Shown here: positions 9,089 through 17,285 of the stretch, one piece after another
Layout of the letters: each line of letters starts with the position of its first letter
Position numbering within the stretch: position 1 is the first letter of the stretch
DNA from: Aliirhizobium wenxiniae
GTDB taxonomy: Bacteria > Pseudomonadota > Alphaproteobacteria > Rhizobiales > Rhizobiaceae
Length of the DNA: 64,000 nucleotides
Direction of reading: 5' to 3'
NCBI RefSeq assembly: GCF_019511445.1
Contig: NZ_JAEUAN010000015.1
Coordinates: 103,140-167,139 of the forward strand
Notes under the pieces: model-generated
Databases searched by the model: none
Told to the model about the DNA's origin: nothing
The model's input: the letters and a program-made list of their open reading frames with translations, nothing else
Translations under genes and position numbers: made by a program

Positions 9089-10466
9089 AGCGGCCTCCGT
9101 CCATCCAGTTTTTCAAGAAGCTTTTTTCACCTTGCGCGGACAAGAAGGTCCGCCATTCTCGGGCATGCGTCATTAACATTATTCTCAGGTTTCGAAGAGT
9201 TTGCTCATAGGCCTCACCAGTCGCGGCGGCAATCTGCGAAGCGAATGGCCTTAACTTTGCATCCGGCAATTCGGACATCGTGGCGAGATGGTCGAGATGG
9301 CGAGCCCCCACGCTTCCGTATTCAACCATGATATCACGATCAGCATCGTCAGTGATGCTTGCGAGCGCTGAATCGACTTCTGCAGCTGATAGATCGGAGA
9401 CAACATAGGCGTCGCTCGGCTCTACGATTTCTGCTGCGTGAAGGCTCATCCGACGCAAGAGGCAGGCAGCACAGAGACCGCATTGCCGCCGGTGCTCGGC
9501 ATTGACGATCCTGCGCGTCTGCCAGCACGAACGGGTATTGATCAAATGCTGATGCTTCCTACCTGGCAATCCCAGGAAGGCCTTCATCGTCTCACCTTTG
9601 GTCGACCAAAGGCGTGGCTGTTCAAACTTTATGCTGCAGTCGAGCAAAGCGCGCGTGAACCGCTCCATCTTTCTAAAGAACGTCGGGAAATTTCGGTAAT
9701 CAGTGTAGATATTATAGAGGGGTACGAGCACCGGTCCGAGTGCGCCTTGCCCGCTTTCGGGTACGATAATTCTGCTTACATTAGAAAGATGCGAGGCAAT
9801 CGTCGCCATTGCCGCGAACTGGAAACCGCGAGATCGGAAGCTACTTTCCTTGCCCTTGAAGCCCTTCACCCGGAACGGAATTTGAGTGAAGTGGCTGTCG
9901 CCCTCCATCCGGCGCTGTTTGGTGCTGGCCACGCGAATACACAAGGCCTCGGAGGGCGGTCCGCTCAACGCGGACACTGCACGCGAATCCAGTCCGTTGC
10001 TGTAGGCGATCGCGAAAGTTTTCGGCTGTTCAAACATAAGCGGGACCTGCCGCCAACCGATCGGAGACGCGTTGGCGGCTTTGACAAAAGTGAAACGCCA
10101 GCTGTCGCCGGTCAAAAATTTCATGGCGCTTCGCAGTGACGACTGCACTTCAGGCCTCGACCAGCATGCGTGGTCAATGACGGGGATCGTAACATGCAGA
10201 TTGCGCAGCCATGATGCCGGTCGCCTCCACCGGCGGTCGGCAAACTCGATAGCGGCGGCCAAGACCATCAGGTCATAGTGTTTTGCCGCAAACCCCTTCA
10301 CGTCAAAGGTATCAAGAATATCTGGAACGAACTGTATATGCTTGCCGACCTCGGCAACGGCAGCTTTATCCAATTCCGGACGTTGAGCACCCCGGCCTCT
10401 CTCAACAACAAAGAGGTGCTTTTCCTGATGGGTCTCAGAGGGCGCTTCAGTCTTCATCTGGTCCAT
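9072..10466 (-). CDS. QueC-like PP-loop enzyme (QatC/Cap9-type, defence-associated)
   Basis: 464 aa, about twice the size of housekeeping QueC (about 230 aa). A divergent PP-loop, AIAYSNGLDSRAVSAL (residues 153-168), replaces the usual SGGxDS with SNGLDS. A QueC-type zinc site is seen as Cys314 plus QCGLCAACLLRR (Cys329, 332, 335). The central part has GKESSFRSRGFQFAAMA and IIVPESGQGALGPVLVPL, which I associate with the QatC branch. QueC makes 7-cyano-7-deazaguanine from 7-carboxy-7-deazaguanine; QueC-like proteins act in Qat and in type IV CBASS, reportedly in nucleobase-protein conjugation. No TGT, DpdA, QueE, QatA, QatB or TatD gene is nearby. It overlaps the genes before and after it, so co-translation is likely. 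The substrate is unknown. Confidence 0.85.
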   Translation of the reverse strand: MDQMKTEAPSETHQEKHLFVVERGRGAQRPELDKAAVAEVGKHIQFVPDILDTFDVKGFAAKHYDLMVLAAAIEFADRRWRRPASWLRNLHVTIPVIDHACWSRPEVQSSLRSAMKFLTGDSWRFTFVKAANASPIGWRQVPLMFEQPKTFAIAYSNGLDSRAVSALSGPPSEALCIRVASTKQRRMEGDSHFTQIPFRVKGFKGKESSFRSRGFQFAAMATIASHLSNVSRIIVPESGQGALGPVLVPLYNIYTDYRNFPTFFRKMERFTRALLDCSIKFEQPRLWSTKGETMKAFLGLPGRKHQHLINTRSCWQTRRIVNAEHRRQCGLCAACLLRRMSLHAAEIVEPSDAYVVSDLSAAEVDSALASITDDADRDIMVEYGSVGARHLDHLATMSELPDAKLRPFASQIAAATGEAYEQTLRNLRIMLMTHAREWRTFLSAQGEKSFLKNWMDGGRYDCSE

Positions 10467-11019
10467 CGTTCACATCCGTTCGCGCGGTCCGGCGGAACGC
10501 GTTCTTGTTGCCGTTCTCGAGAGCAGCACAAATGCTGTCGACATCGATATTCGCGAAGGTTTCTCGGTTCCGCTGAACGCCTTTTGCAAAATCCGTCTGG
10601 CTCATATCTCGAACATCTCTGGCGCGAAGACATTCCTCGTGGATACGATTTCTAGCGTTTTCGAGAAGCTCGCTGACAGCGCTTCCGAGGGCCGCGTCGA
10701 GCGACTTTCTTTCCGACATCCCTTCCCGCAGATTGCAAAGAAGATTTCGCTCGAGCGCATCGCCGAAAGACGAGCGCTCATTGTTGTCGAAGATGGATTC
10801 CGTCGCTGCTACGGAGTCCAGATCCATCTGGTCACGCGATGCACGAGAATCCAGTTCACGATAGAGCCGATCGAATGCCTTCATATCGATGGCACTGAGT
10901 ACGCTGTGACAGGCCTGCTTGGCGCGCTCGTCCGGCGAGGCGGCGTCATTGACGAGGTCCCGTCCGTACTGCTTCCACTTGTTGTTAAATGCGGAGTTTC
11001 GGAAAGGTCCGTCGGTCAT
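10447..11019 (-). CDS. Hypothetical first gene of the QueC-like operon
   Basis: 190 aa from the ATG at 11019, chosen because GGAGG stands 5 bases before it; an adjacent ATG at 11022 is too close. No family recognised. It is a charged, mainly helical protein (WKQYGRDLVNDAA, DERAKQACHSVLSAIDMKAF, then LDAALGSAVSELLENARNR), with no membrane segment and no Cys/His cluster. It ends 20 bases inside the QueC-like gene, so the two are translationally coupled. By analogy with Qat and type IV CBASS, the first small protein could be the substrate or scaffold of the PP-loop enzyme, but nothing in the sequence proves this. Confidence 0.8.
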   Translation of the reverse strand: MTDGPFRNSAFNNKWKQYGRDLVNDAASPDERAKQACHSVLSAIDMKAFDRLYRELDSRASRDQMDLDSVAATESIFDNNERSSFGDALERNLLCNLREGMSERKSLDAALGSAVSELLENARNRIHEECLRARDVRDMSQTDFAKGVQRNRETFANIDVDSICAALENGNKNAFRRTARTDVNDGPDED

Positions 11020-11022
11020 CAT

Positions 11023-11067
11023 CGCCTCCAATGTCTGCATCATCGTTTTGAAACCTGACAATGTCAA
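11023..11067 (-). promoter_or_regulatory. Likely promoter and operator of the QueC-like/ImmA/PIN operon
   Basis: On the minus strand, TTGACA (11067-11062) is followed after 17 bases by GATGAT (11044-11039), a sigma70-like pair with a perfect -35. The -35 overlaps a perfect inverted repeat, TGACA-A-TGTCA (11056-11066). A further TGACA half-site lies at 11086-11090. The GGAGG of the first gene follows directly. This arrangement suits repression by the operon's own XRE protein. Confidence 0.5.
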
Positions 11068-11275
11068 TAAGTTAAGAAAAAAAACTGACAAAGAAAAGTG
11101 AAGGCCTTGAATCATATCGCGCTGAAGCCGCACGGCAGAACGCTTCCTCGCGACTTAACGCCGAAGCCAAAGTCCGCGGTCGTCATATACGGCTCCGCTA
11201 ACTTCTCGGCAGATGTTCAACGGACTTTTGCGAACGCATTCCGCGCCCCATGTCAGTTACCGAGTGAGAGACAGA

Positions 11276-13000
11276 CTAGAGCGCAGTAAAGTCGACCGAG
11301 CCTCCCATTCCCGCCATCAAATCTCGGAGCCGTGGGGCCTGCGTTCGCGGCAGCGCGATCGCCAACAGGCGCTGCGCCCGCGACGCCCCCACATAGATCT
11401 TGCGCGCTTCCTCATTGTCGACCGCGGCATCCCCGGTCAGAAAATCGACGATGCCTTTCGCGGTGCTCGGCGACATCACCACGCAGATCGCCGGAAACTC
11501 CATACCCTTCACGCTATGGATTGTCCGCGCAGCGTGGCCGGATGGGGGCGCGACGGACAATGCCTTGTCCAGATCGCCATTGCGGCGAAGCCGCTGATTG
11601 ATTGACGGGCCGCCGGCCGGCAGCAACGGCGCGAGAAGACGACGGGCCTCATCGTGCCACGCCTCGGCCGTTGCGAACCGCTCCGGACTGAACTTCAGGG
11701 CCTGCGCCAACGCGAGGGCTGCAGGGCGCCACGACTCCGGGCTTGCGTCTGTATCCGTGAGATGCTGGTGATAGGTCTTTCCGCCCATGCCGCCACCCAA
11801 TTCGAGCATGATGCGGTGGATTGCGACAAGCGCCTCCTTCCGACCGCCAATCTCGAACGAGAAGTGAAAATCGCTCACCGCAACGGCAAGCCTGTAGCTC
11901 AGATCGCGAACGCCCGTATCCTGGGGATGTCCGAGTGCGTTCGCGCCGGTCCGTCGTGTCGCCGAAACGATCGGACAATCCTTTGCTGCGAACCCCATTG
12001 CTTGGACGAGCTCTTGGAATTTCGCCCCAATCGTCGAGGACACGCCCCTTCCTGAATAGGACAGGATCTGAATTGCTTTTGGTTCGTCGCGGTGCTCACC
12101 CAGCGCTTCGTCGATCGCAGCACGCATATTGGGCGCGCGCAACGCGACCACACCCTTCGTGATGTGGCGGCTTGATCGGAAGTTTCCGCTCATAGGAAGA
12201 CGCTCGGCTTCGCCGAACTTCTCAGCGAATTGCGCAAGCTCGCGTGTCACGCCGCCGCGGAAGCCGTAGATCGCTTGGTTGGGATCGCAGATCACCTTCA
12301 CGGGTACGCCGGCTGCGCGCAACCAGTCGATGATCTCCAGGTCGACCGGATTACAGTCCTGTGCCTCGTCAACGATGAGCTCAAGGAAGCGCGCCGCCAG
12401 CGCCCGGCCAAGCACCGCGCCCTGCTCCGGATCGCGTAACCGGGTAAGCGACATAGACCGCGCATCGGTAAAATCGAGTTCGCCGCGCTCCAGGAAGCGC
12501 GCTCGCGCGTTCCGGGCCGCAGTTTCATGAGCCTTGAGCTTCCCGCGAAAGCCATGGCGCTGAATCAGTGCCGGAATTGCCACCCCCGTCGTGCGATCGA
12601 AGCACTCCAACGGCAAGGCCTGCGCCCCGGCAAACGGCTGAATAATGCGATCATCCTTGTCCGGGATGAGCTTCGGCTTCGCGGCGCAGCCATCGATCCC
12701 GAAGGGTGCGATGAGGAACTGCCAGAGAAACCCATCGAATGTGCCGATGAAGTGAGGAAAAGCCGGCGTATCGATCAGGCCTTCGCGGCGCAGTCGATCA
12801 TCCAGCTCCGAGACCGCAGCGATCGTGAAGGAGAGGAAAGCGATTGCGCCACTCGTTCCCCCACCATTTAGAAGCTTGCGCGCTCGCTCCACCATGACAC
12901 GGGTCTTGCCCGCACCCGGACACGCCGCGATGAAGGCAGATCCCGAATGCTCGATCACGCGCTTCTGCTCATCAGTCGGCTTGAACGGCGCAGCGATCAT
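11276..13000 (-). CDS. gajB: UvrD/Rep-like helicase, GajB-like (first Gabija-type module)
   Basis: 574 aa superfamily 1 helicase. Motif I is ACPGAGKTRVMVERA (residues about 28-42), motif II LIVDEAQDCN, motif III QAIYGFRGG, and the last motif YVGASRAQRLLAIALP. The gene starts with ATGA overlapping the stop of the upstream OLD gene (4 bases), the arrangement of gajA-gajB. In Gabija, GajB is a UvrD-like ATPase that senses DNA termini and joins the GajA nuclease. GajB proteins I know are about 490 aa, so this one is somewhat long. It is most likely Gabija; a generic OLD-UvrD pair of another subtype is the alternative. Confidence 0.85.
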   Translation of the reverse strand: MIAAPFKPTDEQKRVIEHSGSAFIAACPGAGKTRVMVERARKLLNGGGTSGAIAFLSFTIAAVSELDDRLRREGLIDTPAFPHFIGTFDGFLWQFLIAPFGIDGCAAKPKLIPDKDDRIIQPFAGAQALPLECFDRTTGVAIPALIQRHGFRGKLKAHETAARNARARFLERGELDFTDARSMSLTRLRDPEQGAVLGRALAARFLELIVDEAQDCNPVDLEIIDWLRAAGVPVKVICDPNQAIYGFRGGVTRELAQFAEKFGEAERLPMSGNFRSSRHITKGVVALRAPNMRAAIDEALGEHRDEPKAIQILSYSGRGVSSTIGAKFQELVQAMGFAAKDCPIVSATRRTGANALGHPQDTGVRDLSYRLAVAVSDFHFSFEIGGRKEALVAIHRIMLELGGGMGGKTYHQHLTDTDASPESWRPAALALAQALKFSPERFATAEAWHDEARRLLAPLLPAGGPSINQRLRRNGDLDKALSVAPPSGHAARTIHSVKGMEFPAICVVMSPSTAKGIVDFLTGDAAVDNEEARKIYVGASRAQRLLAIALPRTQAPRLRDLMAGMGGSVDFTAL

Positions 13001-14853
13001 TTCACGAGCGCCTCTATCGCCGTCTTCAAATAGCCCGGTACTGTGAACGCCGCGCCGTTGTTGATTTCATCAGCGACTAGCTGGGCAAAATCACCTTTGC
13101 GCGTCGTTTCGAACAATCTTTGAATTGCTACCGCCTGTGCAGCGCCGGCCTGCCCGACGGCGGCCTCCCACTTGTCAGCTGAGCGCGGGTGGAGCTTGAC
13201 ATAGGCCCCCTTGAGCAGAGCCCCGTTCCCTGCTCGCACCAATTCTGCCTCGAGCGAATAGTCGTTGATCACGACCTCAAGCAGATCGCTTGCGCCAAGT
13301 TCTGCGGCGGCTGCCTCCAGATCGCGCTTGCGTCCGGCGCCTGGCGTCATTGCCCCGCCTGCAACCTCGCCACCGTCGCCGTCCGTCAAGACGACAAGCC
13401 GATCCGCGATCCGCACCTCATTGTAGGGTGAGAGGAGCAACTTGGCGTAAGGCTCAAAGTCAACGCCATCAATCGGGACGAACACCGCCGAGCGAAACAG
13501 GCGGAGCTTCTCCGGTTCGCCCTTCAGGACGACCTTCTTCGCGATGACCGGAAGCAAAAGCGCTTCAGCGATCCCCTCGACGAGGAGCACGCGACCACCG
13601 AACAGGAGCGCCGATTTGGTCACGTCGAGATAGCGATCGACCTTGCGACGCTCGACCGGATCGAGCGCCAATGCACTGAGCGGAATGCAGCGTGTTTCTC
13701 GCCTCGGCCTGTCCACCGGCATCACGGGATTCGGCTCGATTTCCGGCATGATCTCGGCTGGAACGCCGGCGAGCGCATGCGGCTCTTTCTCCGCAACAGT
13801 GGCCTCGGCCAAAGCTGGCGGGGGAAGAAAGGATCGGAAAAAGACGAGTTTCTTGCTTTCCACCCACGCCGAAAGGTTCGGCGAATGGGTTGCTACGATC
13901 ACCTGCAACTCGCCCGCCGGACCTTGAACATCAGCGCGCGGCTTACGCGATTTCTCGGCCTGCTCGTCAAGGAAGCTGAGCACAGCCGCTTGGAGCTGGG
14001 GGTGGAGATGGGCTTCCGGCTCCTCGACCAGGAACAGCGTCAAATCGGCGTCGTTGACCTTTTCGAGCTCGACCGCGATCGTCGCCATATAGAGAAGGTT
14101 CGCGTAGCCGTGTCCCGAATAACGAATATCCTCGGGCTCGATGCCGTGATCGGAGAGCTTGAAGCGGAGGTCGCGCGCGATATCGATTAGCTTCTCGTCA
14201 TTTGCGAAGCCCAGGGACGCAGCTTGCCGCCGCACGCCATCAGTCAACGCGCTAAGCCCGACTTCCACAGCGCCCCCGACTCTACCAAGAATCTCCGATT
14301 CCACACCGCGCCGAAGTGCCTTGGCCAAGGCCTCCGGCTTTTCTCCATCAAGGAAGTGATTGAGAAGTGCGTAGATGCGAGTAGGATTGCCGGATGCCAG
14401 GGCCCGCTTTGCGTCGCGCAACGGCGGCAAATAGACATGCCGGACCATGTCGTGACATCCGGGCTCCGGATTGCCCTGCTGATGCCCGCCCCACAAAATC
14501 GGACGCACGGGGAAGCGGCCCGTTGTCTCATCATATTTGAGACCGAAAATGCAGCCGGAGATCGCGGCATCGGTCGCCGCTGAAATCAACCGGCCTTGTT
14601 GTGCCGGAGTCAGCTCGGTGAAGGTCGCGGTCAGCTCGAACTTTCTCTCGTCGCTACCAAATCGGATGTCCGTCGTCTCGCAATAGAGTTCCCGGCGCCC
14701 CCCAAGTGGCGCCGTTAAAAGCCGTATCGCATCAATGGCGTTGCTTTTTCCGCCGTTGTTTTCTCCAACAAGGATCGTCAGATCTTTGCAAAGAGGAATT
14801 TCGGACTGACCAAAAGAACGGAAATTACTGAGACTAAGATTTTTGAGATACAT
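12997..14853 (-). CDS. gajA: OLD-family ATPase-TOPRIM nuclease, GajA-like (first Gabija-type module)
   Basis: 618 aa from the ATG at 14853, which has GGAG 5 bases upstream; the open frame runs on to 14958 without a site. ABC-type ATPase head: Walker A GENNGGKSN (30-38), Walker B LFLVEEPEAHLHPQ (273-286) and the H-loop ATHSP (321-325). Then a TOPRIM domain: LLVEGIAEALLLPVIA (E425, E430) and VVLTDGDGG (D491, D493). This ATPase plus TOPRIM order defines OLD nucleases. Paired with a UvrD helicase it matches Gabija, where GajA nicks DNA when nucleotide levels fall. All the catalytic acidic residues seem intact. Confidence 0.88.
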   Translation of the reverse strand: MYLKNLSLSNFRSFGQSEIPLCKDLTILVGENNGGKSNAIDAIRLLTAPLGGRRELYCETTDIRFGSDERKFELTATFTELTPAQQGRLISAATDAAISGCIFGLKYDETTGRFPVRPILWGGHQQGNPEPGCHDMVRHVYLPPLRDAKRALASGNPTRIYALLNHFLDGEKPEALAKALRRGVESEILGRVGGAVEVGLSALTDGVRRQAASLGFANDEKLIDIARDLRFKLSDHGIEPEDIRYSGHGYANLLYMATIAVELEKVNDADLTLFLVEEPEAHLHPQLQAAVLSFLDEQAEKSRKPRADVQGPAGELQVIVATHSPNLSAWVESKKLVFFRSFLPPPALAEATVAEKEPHALAGVPAEIMPEIEPNPVMPVDRPRRETRCIPLSALALDPVERRKVDRYLDVTKSALLFGGRVLLVEGIAEALLLPVIAKKVVLKGEPEKLRLFRSAVFVPIDGVDFEPYAKLLLSPYNEVRIADRLVVLTDGDGGEVAGGAMTPGAGRKRDLEAAAAELGASDLLEVVINDYSLEAELVRAGNGALLKGAYVKLHPRSADKWEAAVGQAGAAQAVAIQRLFETTRKGDFAQLVADEINNGAAFTVPGYLKTAIEALVK

Positions 14854-15070
14854 GCTCACTCCGGCCCAGCGCGTACTATCGACCGCGCGAATCTTTATTG
14901 TATTTGAGCAAAGGAATACGCGGTCGCCAATAGCGCGCCCTCCGAACTTGGCGAGCAAGGACGTTGCCAGAGGTGCGACTTCGAGATTGAGGCCGATCTC
15001 GCCCAGCCTCAGATTTGCTTAGCCGAGGCACACCAGGTCCTTCGCACCCCGCCGGTTGCAGGGCGCGCGA

Positions 15071-15961
15071 CTACGGCCCGGTGACTGAAACGGCGGCGAA
15101 GCGCGTACCTTTCAAGGCGGCGATGGTCGCGTCTCTGTTGCCGCCCGGAGCAACATGGACGCCGGTCAATTGCAGATCGCAAAAGTCATTGGGTTGGTCG
15201 ATCGGGATCGGCCAGTAGTCGGAGACGCCATCGTTTCGGGCGAGGTCAATACCATCCGGATGCCGTTTGACGAGAAGGCGGACCTCGTCTTCCAATGCAA
15301 CGGTCCAATCCAGATAGAACGCGCCGGCGCGCGAGATCGTCCAAGGATTGAACGGAGGCTCTCCTGCAGCTCGCAGCGCATCGTTTATTTCTTGTAGGAG
15401 TGTCATCGACCCGCTGGTTTCGTAATAGATCGGCCGAAGCGCGGCGGCGGGTTTAGGTGTAACTTTGAGTTCGAGACGTACTCCTGTGCTCCTGCCAAAT
15501 GCTCCCCACATCAGCAGTGGATCCTTTGGAGGAATCCGCGTCAGGGAGGCATAAAACAGGTCATCAGATAGGGTGCTATAAAACTCTTCGCCCTTTGATT
15601 TGTCTAGATAACCGTCAAGCATGTGTAACTTGGCGAATGCCGCAAGCTCTCCACCTTGGCCAAGCCGGTTGCGGACCGGATAGAGCCGAAGCTCGCCCGA
15701 GGAGACAATCCCCTGAAATCCGCTGAACCCAGTATAATGGTAGACCGTGCTCGGTGTGGGCTCATGGGGAAACATGAAATCCAGTACGGTTGCCGAAAGG
15801 CGGGCAGGTTGGGACGTGAGTTCGATTATCACCGTCTTGCACAGGTGAAAGTCCATGCGGTTTATGGCCAACACAATTCCATGACGAGCGAGAACGCGGC
15901 CGAAAATATCAACAATATTGTCGCGTCGGGCCATCTCATCAAGAATCGCTGCTGCACTCAT
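15071..15961 (-). CDS. DUF2971-like protein, last gene of the extended AbiE operon
   Basis: 296 aa; AAGGA lies 6 bases before the ATG at 15961. The segment YHYTGFSGFQGIVSSGEL (about residue 93 on) is the signature start of DUF2971-type proteins. LLMWGAFGRSTGVRLELKV and a late EDEVRLLVKRH follow, as expected for that fold. DUF2971 proteins are of unknown activity; the H-Y-T opening recalls ADP-ribosyltransferase-like folds, but that is speculation. It begins 25 bases after the HEPN/Toprim gene on the same strand, and a 217-base gap separates it from the Gabija-type module. It is therefore probably the fourth gene of the abiEi-abiEii-HEPN/Toprim operon. Confidence 0.72.
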   Translation of the reverse strand: MSAAAILDEMARRDNIVDIFGRVLARHGIVLAINRMDFHLCKTVIIELTSQPARLSATVLDFMFPHEPTPSTVYHYTGFSGFQGIVSSGELRLYPVRNRLGQGGELAAFAKLHMLDGYLDKSKGEEFYSTLSDDLFYASLTRIPPKDPLLMWGAFGRSTGVRLELKVTPKPAAALRPIYYETSGSMTLLQEINDALRAAGEPPFNPWTISRAGAFYLDWTVALEDEVRLLVKRHPDGIDLARNDGVSDYWPIPIDQPNDFCDLQLTGVHVAPGGNRDATIAALKGTRFAAVSVTGP

Positions 15962-15986
15962 ATCGCGTCCTTCTAATGCCTTGAGG

Positions 15987-17282
15987 TTAGTGCTGATCTG
16001 CTGCGCTTAACAATGAAACCTCAGCGACGATCGCATCAAGGACCTGATTGAGCTTGGAGAGATCATAGTTCCCTGACGCTAATTCTTGAGCATCATGCTT
16101 CATGAAATGGCGGTCATAGGATTCCTTGTGCTCCAATGCGCCGTGCCACAATCCTATCTCGCGCTTGAAGTTGCTCCAGATCACCTGCGGCGGCGGGTAG
16201 CCGGGCAGATTGAGATCAAGATAGCATTCGATCGCCGCGGCGCGGCCATTGATGTCACAGTTGCTGAGTCCCTCCGGGCCAAGTGCCGGAAACCTCCGCA
16301 GTTCCTCAACATTCGGCAAAACCATGCTGCGCAGGTTCGCCGACATATTCAGCTCCTTGAGCTTGCGGTACGCATCCATACCTTCCGCATCATTGTCGAG
16401 AAGGAACAGCACCTGGTTCTGTATATCAATCCGCACCAGTCCCTCGGCAAACCGTACCATATTGCCGGTGCCCCAAAAGTGATGCCGCTCATCGCCGTCA
16501 ATAAAGCGAAAGAAATCCGCGACGTCGGGCCGAAGGAGGTCGAGCGCACGGCGCAGGATCCGAGAATCCGACGCACCTTCAGTCGCGACCAGGATAGTCT
16601 GCTTTCTGTCCGCGCCGGCGACAAAGTCTCCCCGTGCGGCCCAACCTGCATTAACGAGATTGCCGAACTGCCATACCACCTCCGCCTCCGCATTCCGCGG
16701 ATCCTGAGCGAAGATTGAGAGCATCGAAGCAGCGCTCAGGATGCAGATTTTTGACGACAGGTAGCTCGCTTCAGACCAATAGGAGTTGGAGTTCTCGGTC
16801 CAGGGGACACGGGCAAATTTCTCCGCAAGGATGGCGAAGCGCCCTTGCGAAACGATGTCGCGGTCGTCGGTCTCGTACTCCACATACTTCTGTGCAAGGC
16901 TTGTAAGGGAGAAGTGGTTGGCAAGAGCGCAGAATTCCTCGAAGGCTAAGTGCTCTGGCCTCCGTCCGTTCGCGACCATCGCTGTAATGTCTGCCGACTC
17001 AGCCGCGAGAGCCTCATATTCCGCCTTGGCGGTCTCTAGGCTATGCCCGAGTATCTGCAGTCTCGGAACGACCCGCGACAGTGGACGAACGAAGGAAAGC
17101 TCGCTCTCAGCGAGCTCGTCTTCCTCTTCAGGATGGTCGGCATAGTAATCGTAGTCTATGCCATCGCATGGCCGGCGCGCCAAATCCTGGCTTTGAAAAA
17201 GGTAGCCGTAATCGTGCCCCATATTGTTTTTGGCATAGTCAAGGGAGACGCCACCCACCTTCAGTTCAATCGAAGTGCCCAT
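15987..17282 (-). CDS. HEPN/Toprim-associated protein (HEPN-like N-terminus, TOPRIM C-terminus)
   Basis: 431 aa. The N-terminus MGTSIELKVGGVSLDYAKN with MGHDYGYLFQ is the hallmark of the HEPN/Toprim N-terminal domain family found in defence islands. The C-terminal half is a TOPRIM domain: ILVATEGASDSRILRRAL (Glu near residue 234) and QVLFLLDNDAEG (D-x-D). The middle is helical (FEEFCALANHFSLTSLAQKYV). The ATG sits 3 bases after the AbiEii stop, so it is almost certainly co-translated with it. The expected role is a nucleic-acid-cutting effector, inferred from the TOPRIM acidic residues. Confidence 0.85.
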   Translation of the reverse strand: MGTSIELKVGGVSLDYAKNNMGHDYGYLFQSQDLARRPCDGIDYDYYADHPEEEDELAESELSFVRPLSRVVPRLQILGHSLETAKAEYEALAAESADITAMVANGRRPEHLAFEEFCALANHFSLTSLAQKYVEYETDDRDIVSQGRFAILAEKFARVPWTENSNSYWSEASYLSSKICILSAASMLSIFAQDPRNAEAEVVWQFGNLVNAGWAARGDFVAGADRKQTILVATEGASDSRILRRALDLLRPDVADFFRFIDGDERHHFWGTGNMVRFAEGLVRIDIQNQVLFLLDNDAEGMDAYRKLKELNMSANLRSMVLPNVEELRRFPALGPEGLSNCDINGRAAAIECYLDLNLPGYPPPQVIWSNFKREIGLWHGALEHKESYDRHFMKHDAQELASGNYDLSKLNQVLDAIVAEVSLLSAADQH

Positions 17283-17285
17283 GGG

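Noticed and set aside
9072..10466. Calling the operon a Qat system
   Set aside because: Only the QueC-like gene resembles Qat; the ATPase, QatB and TatD-like genes are missing and other genes take their place.
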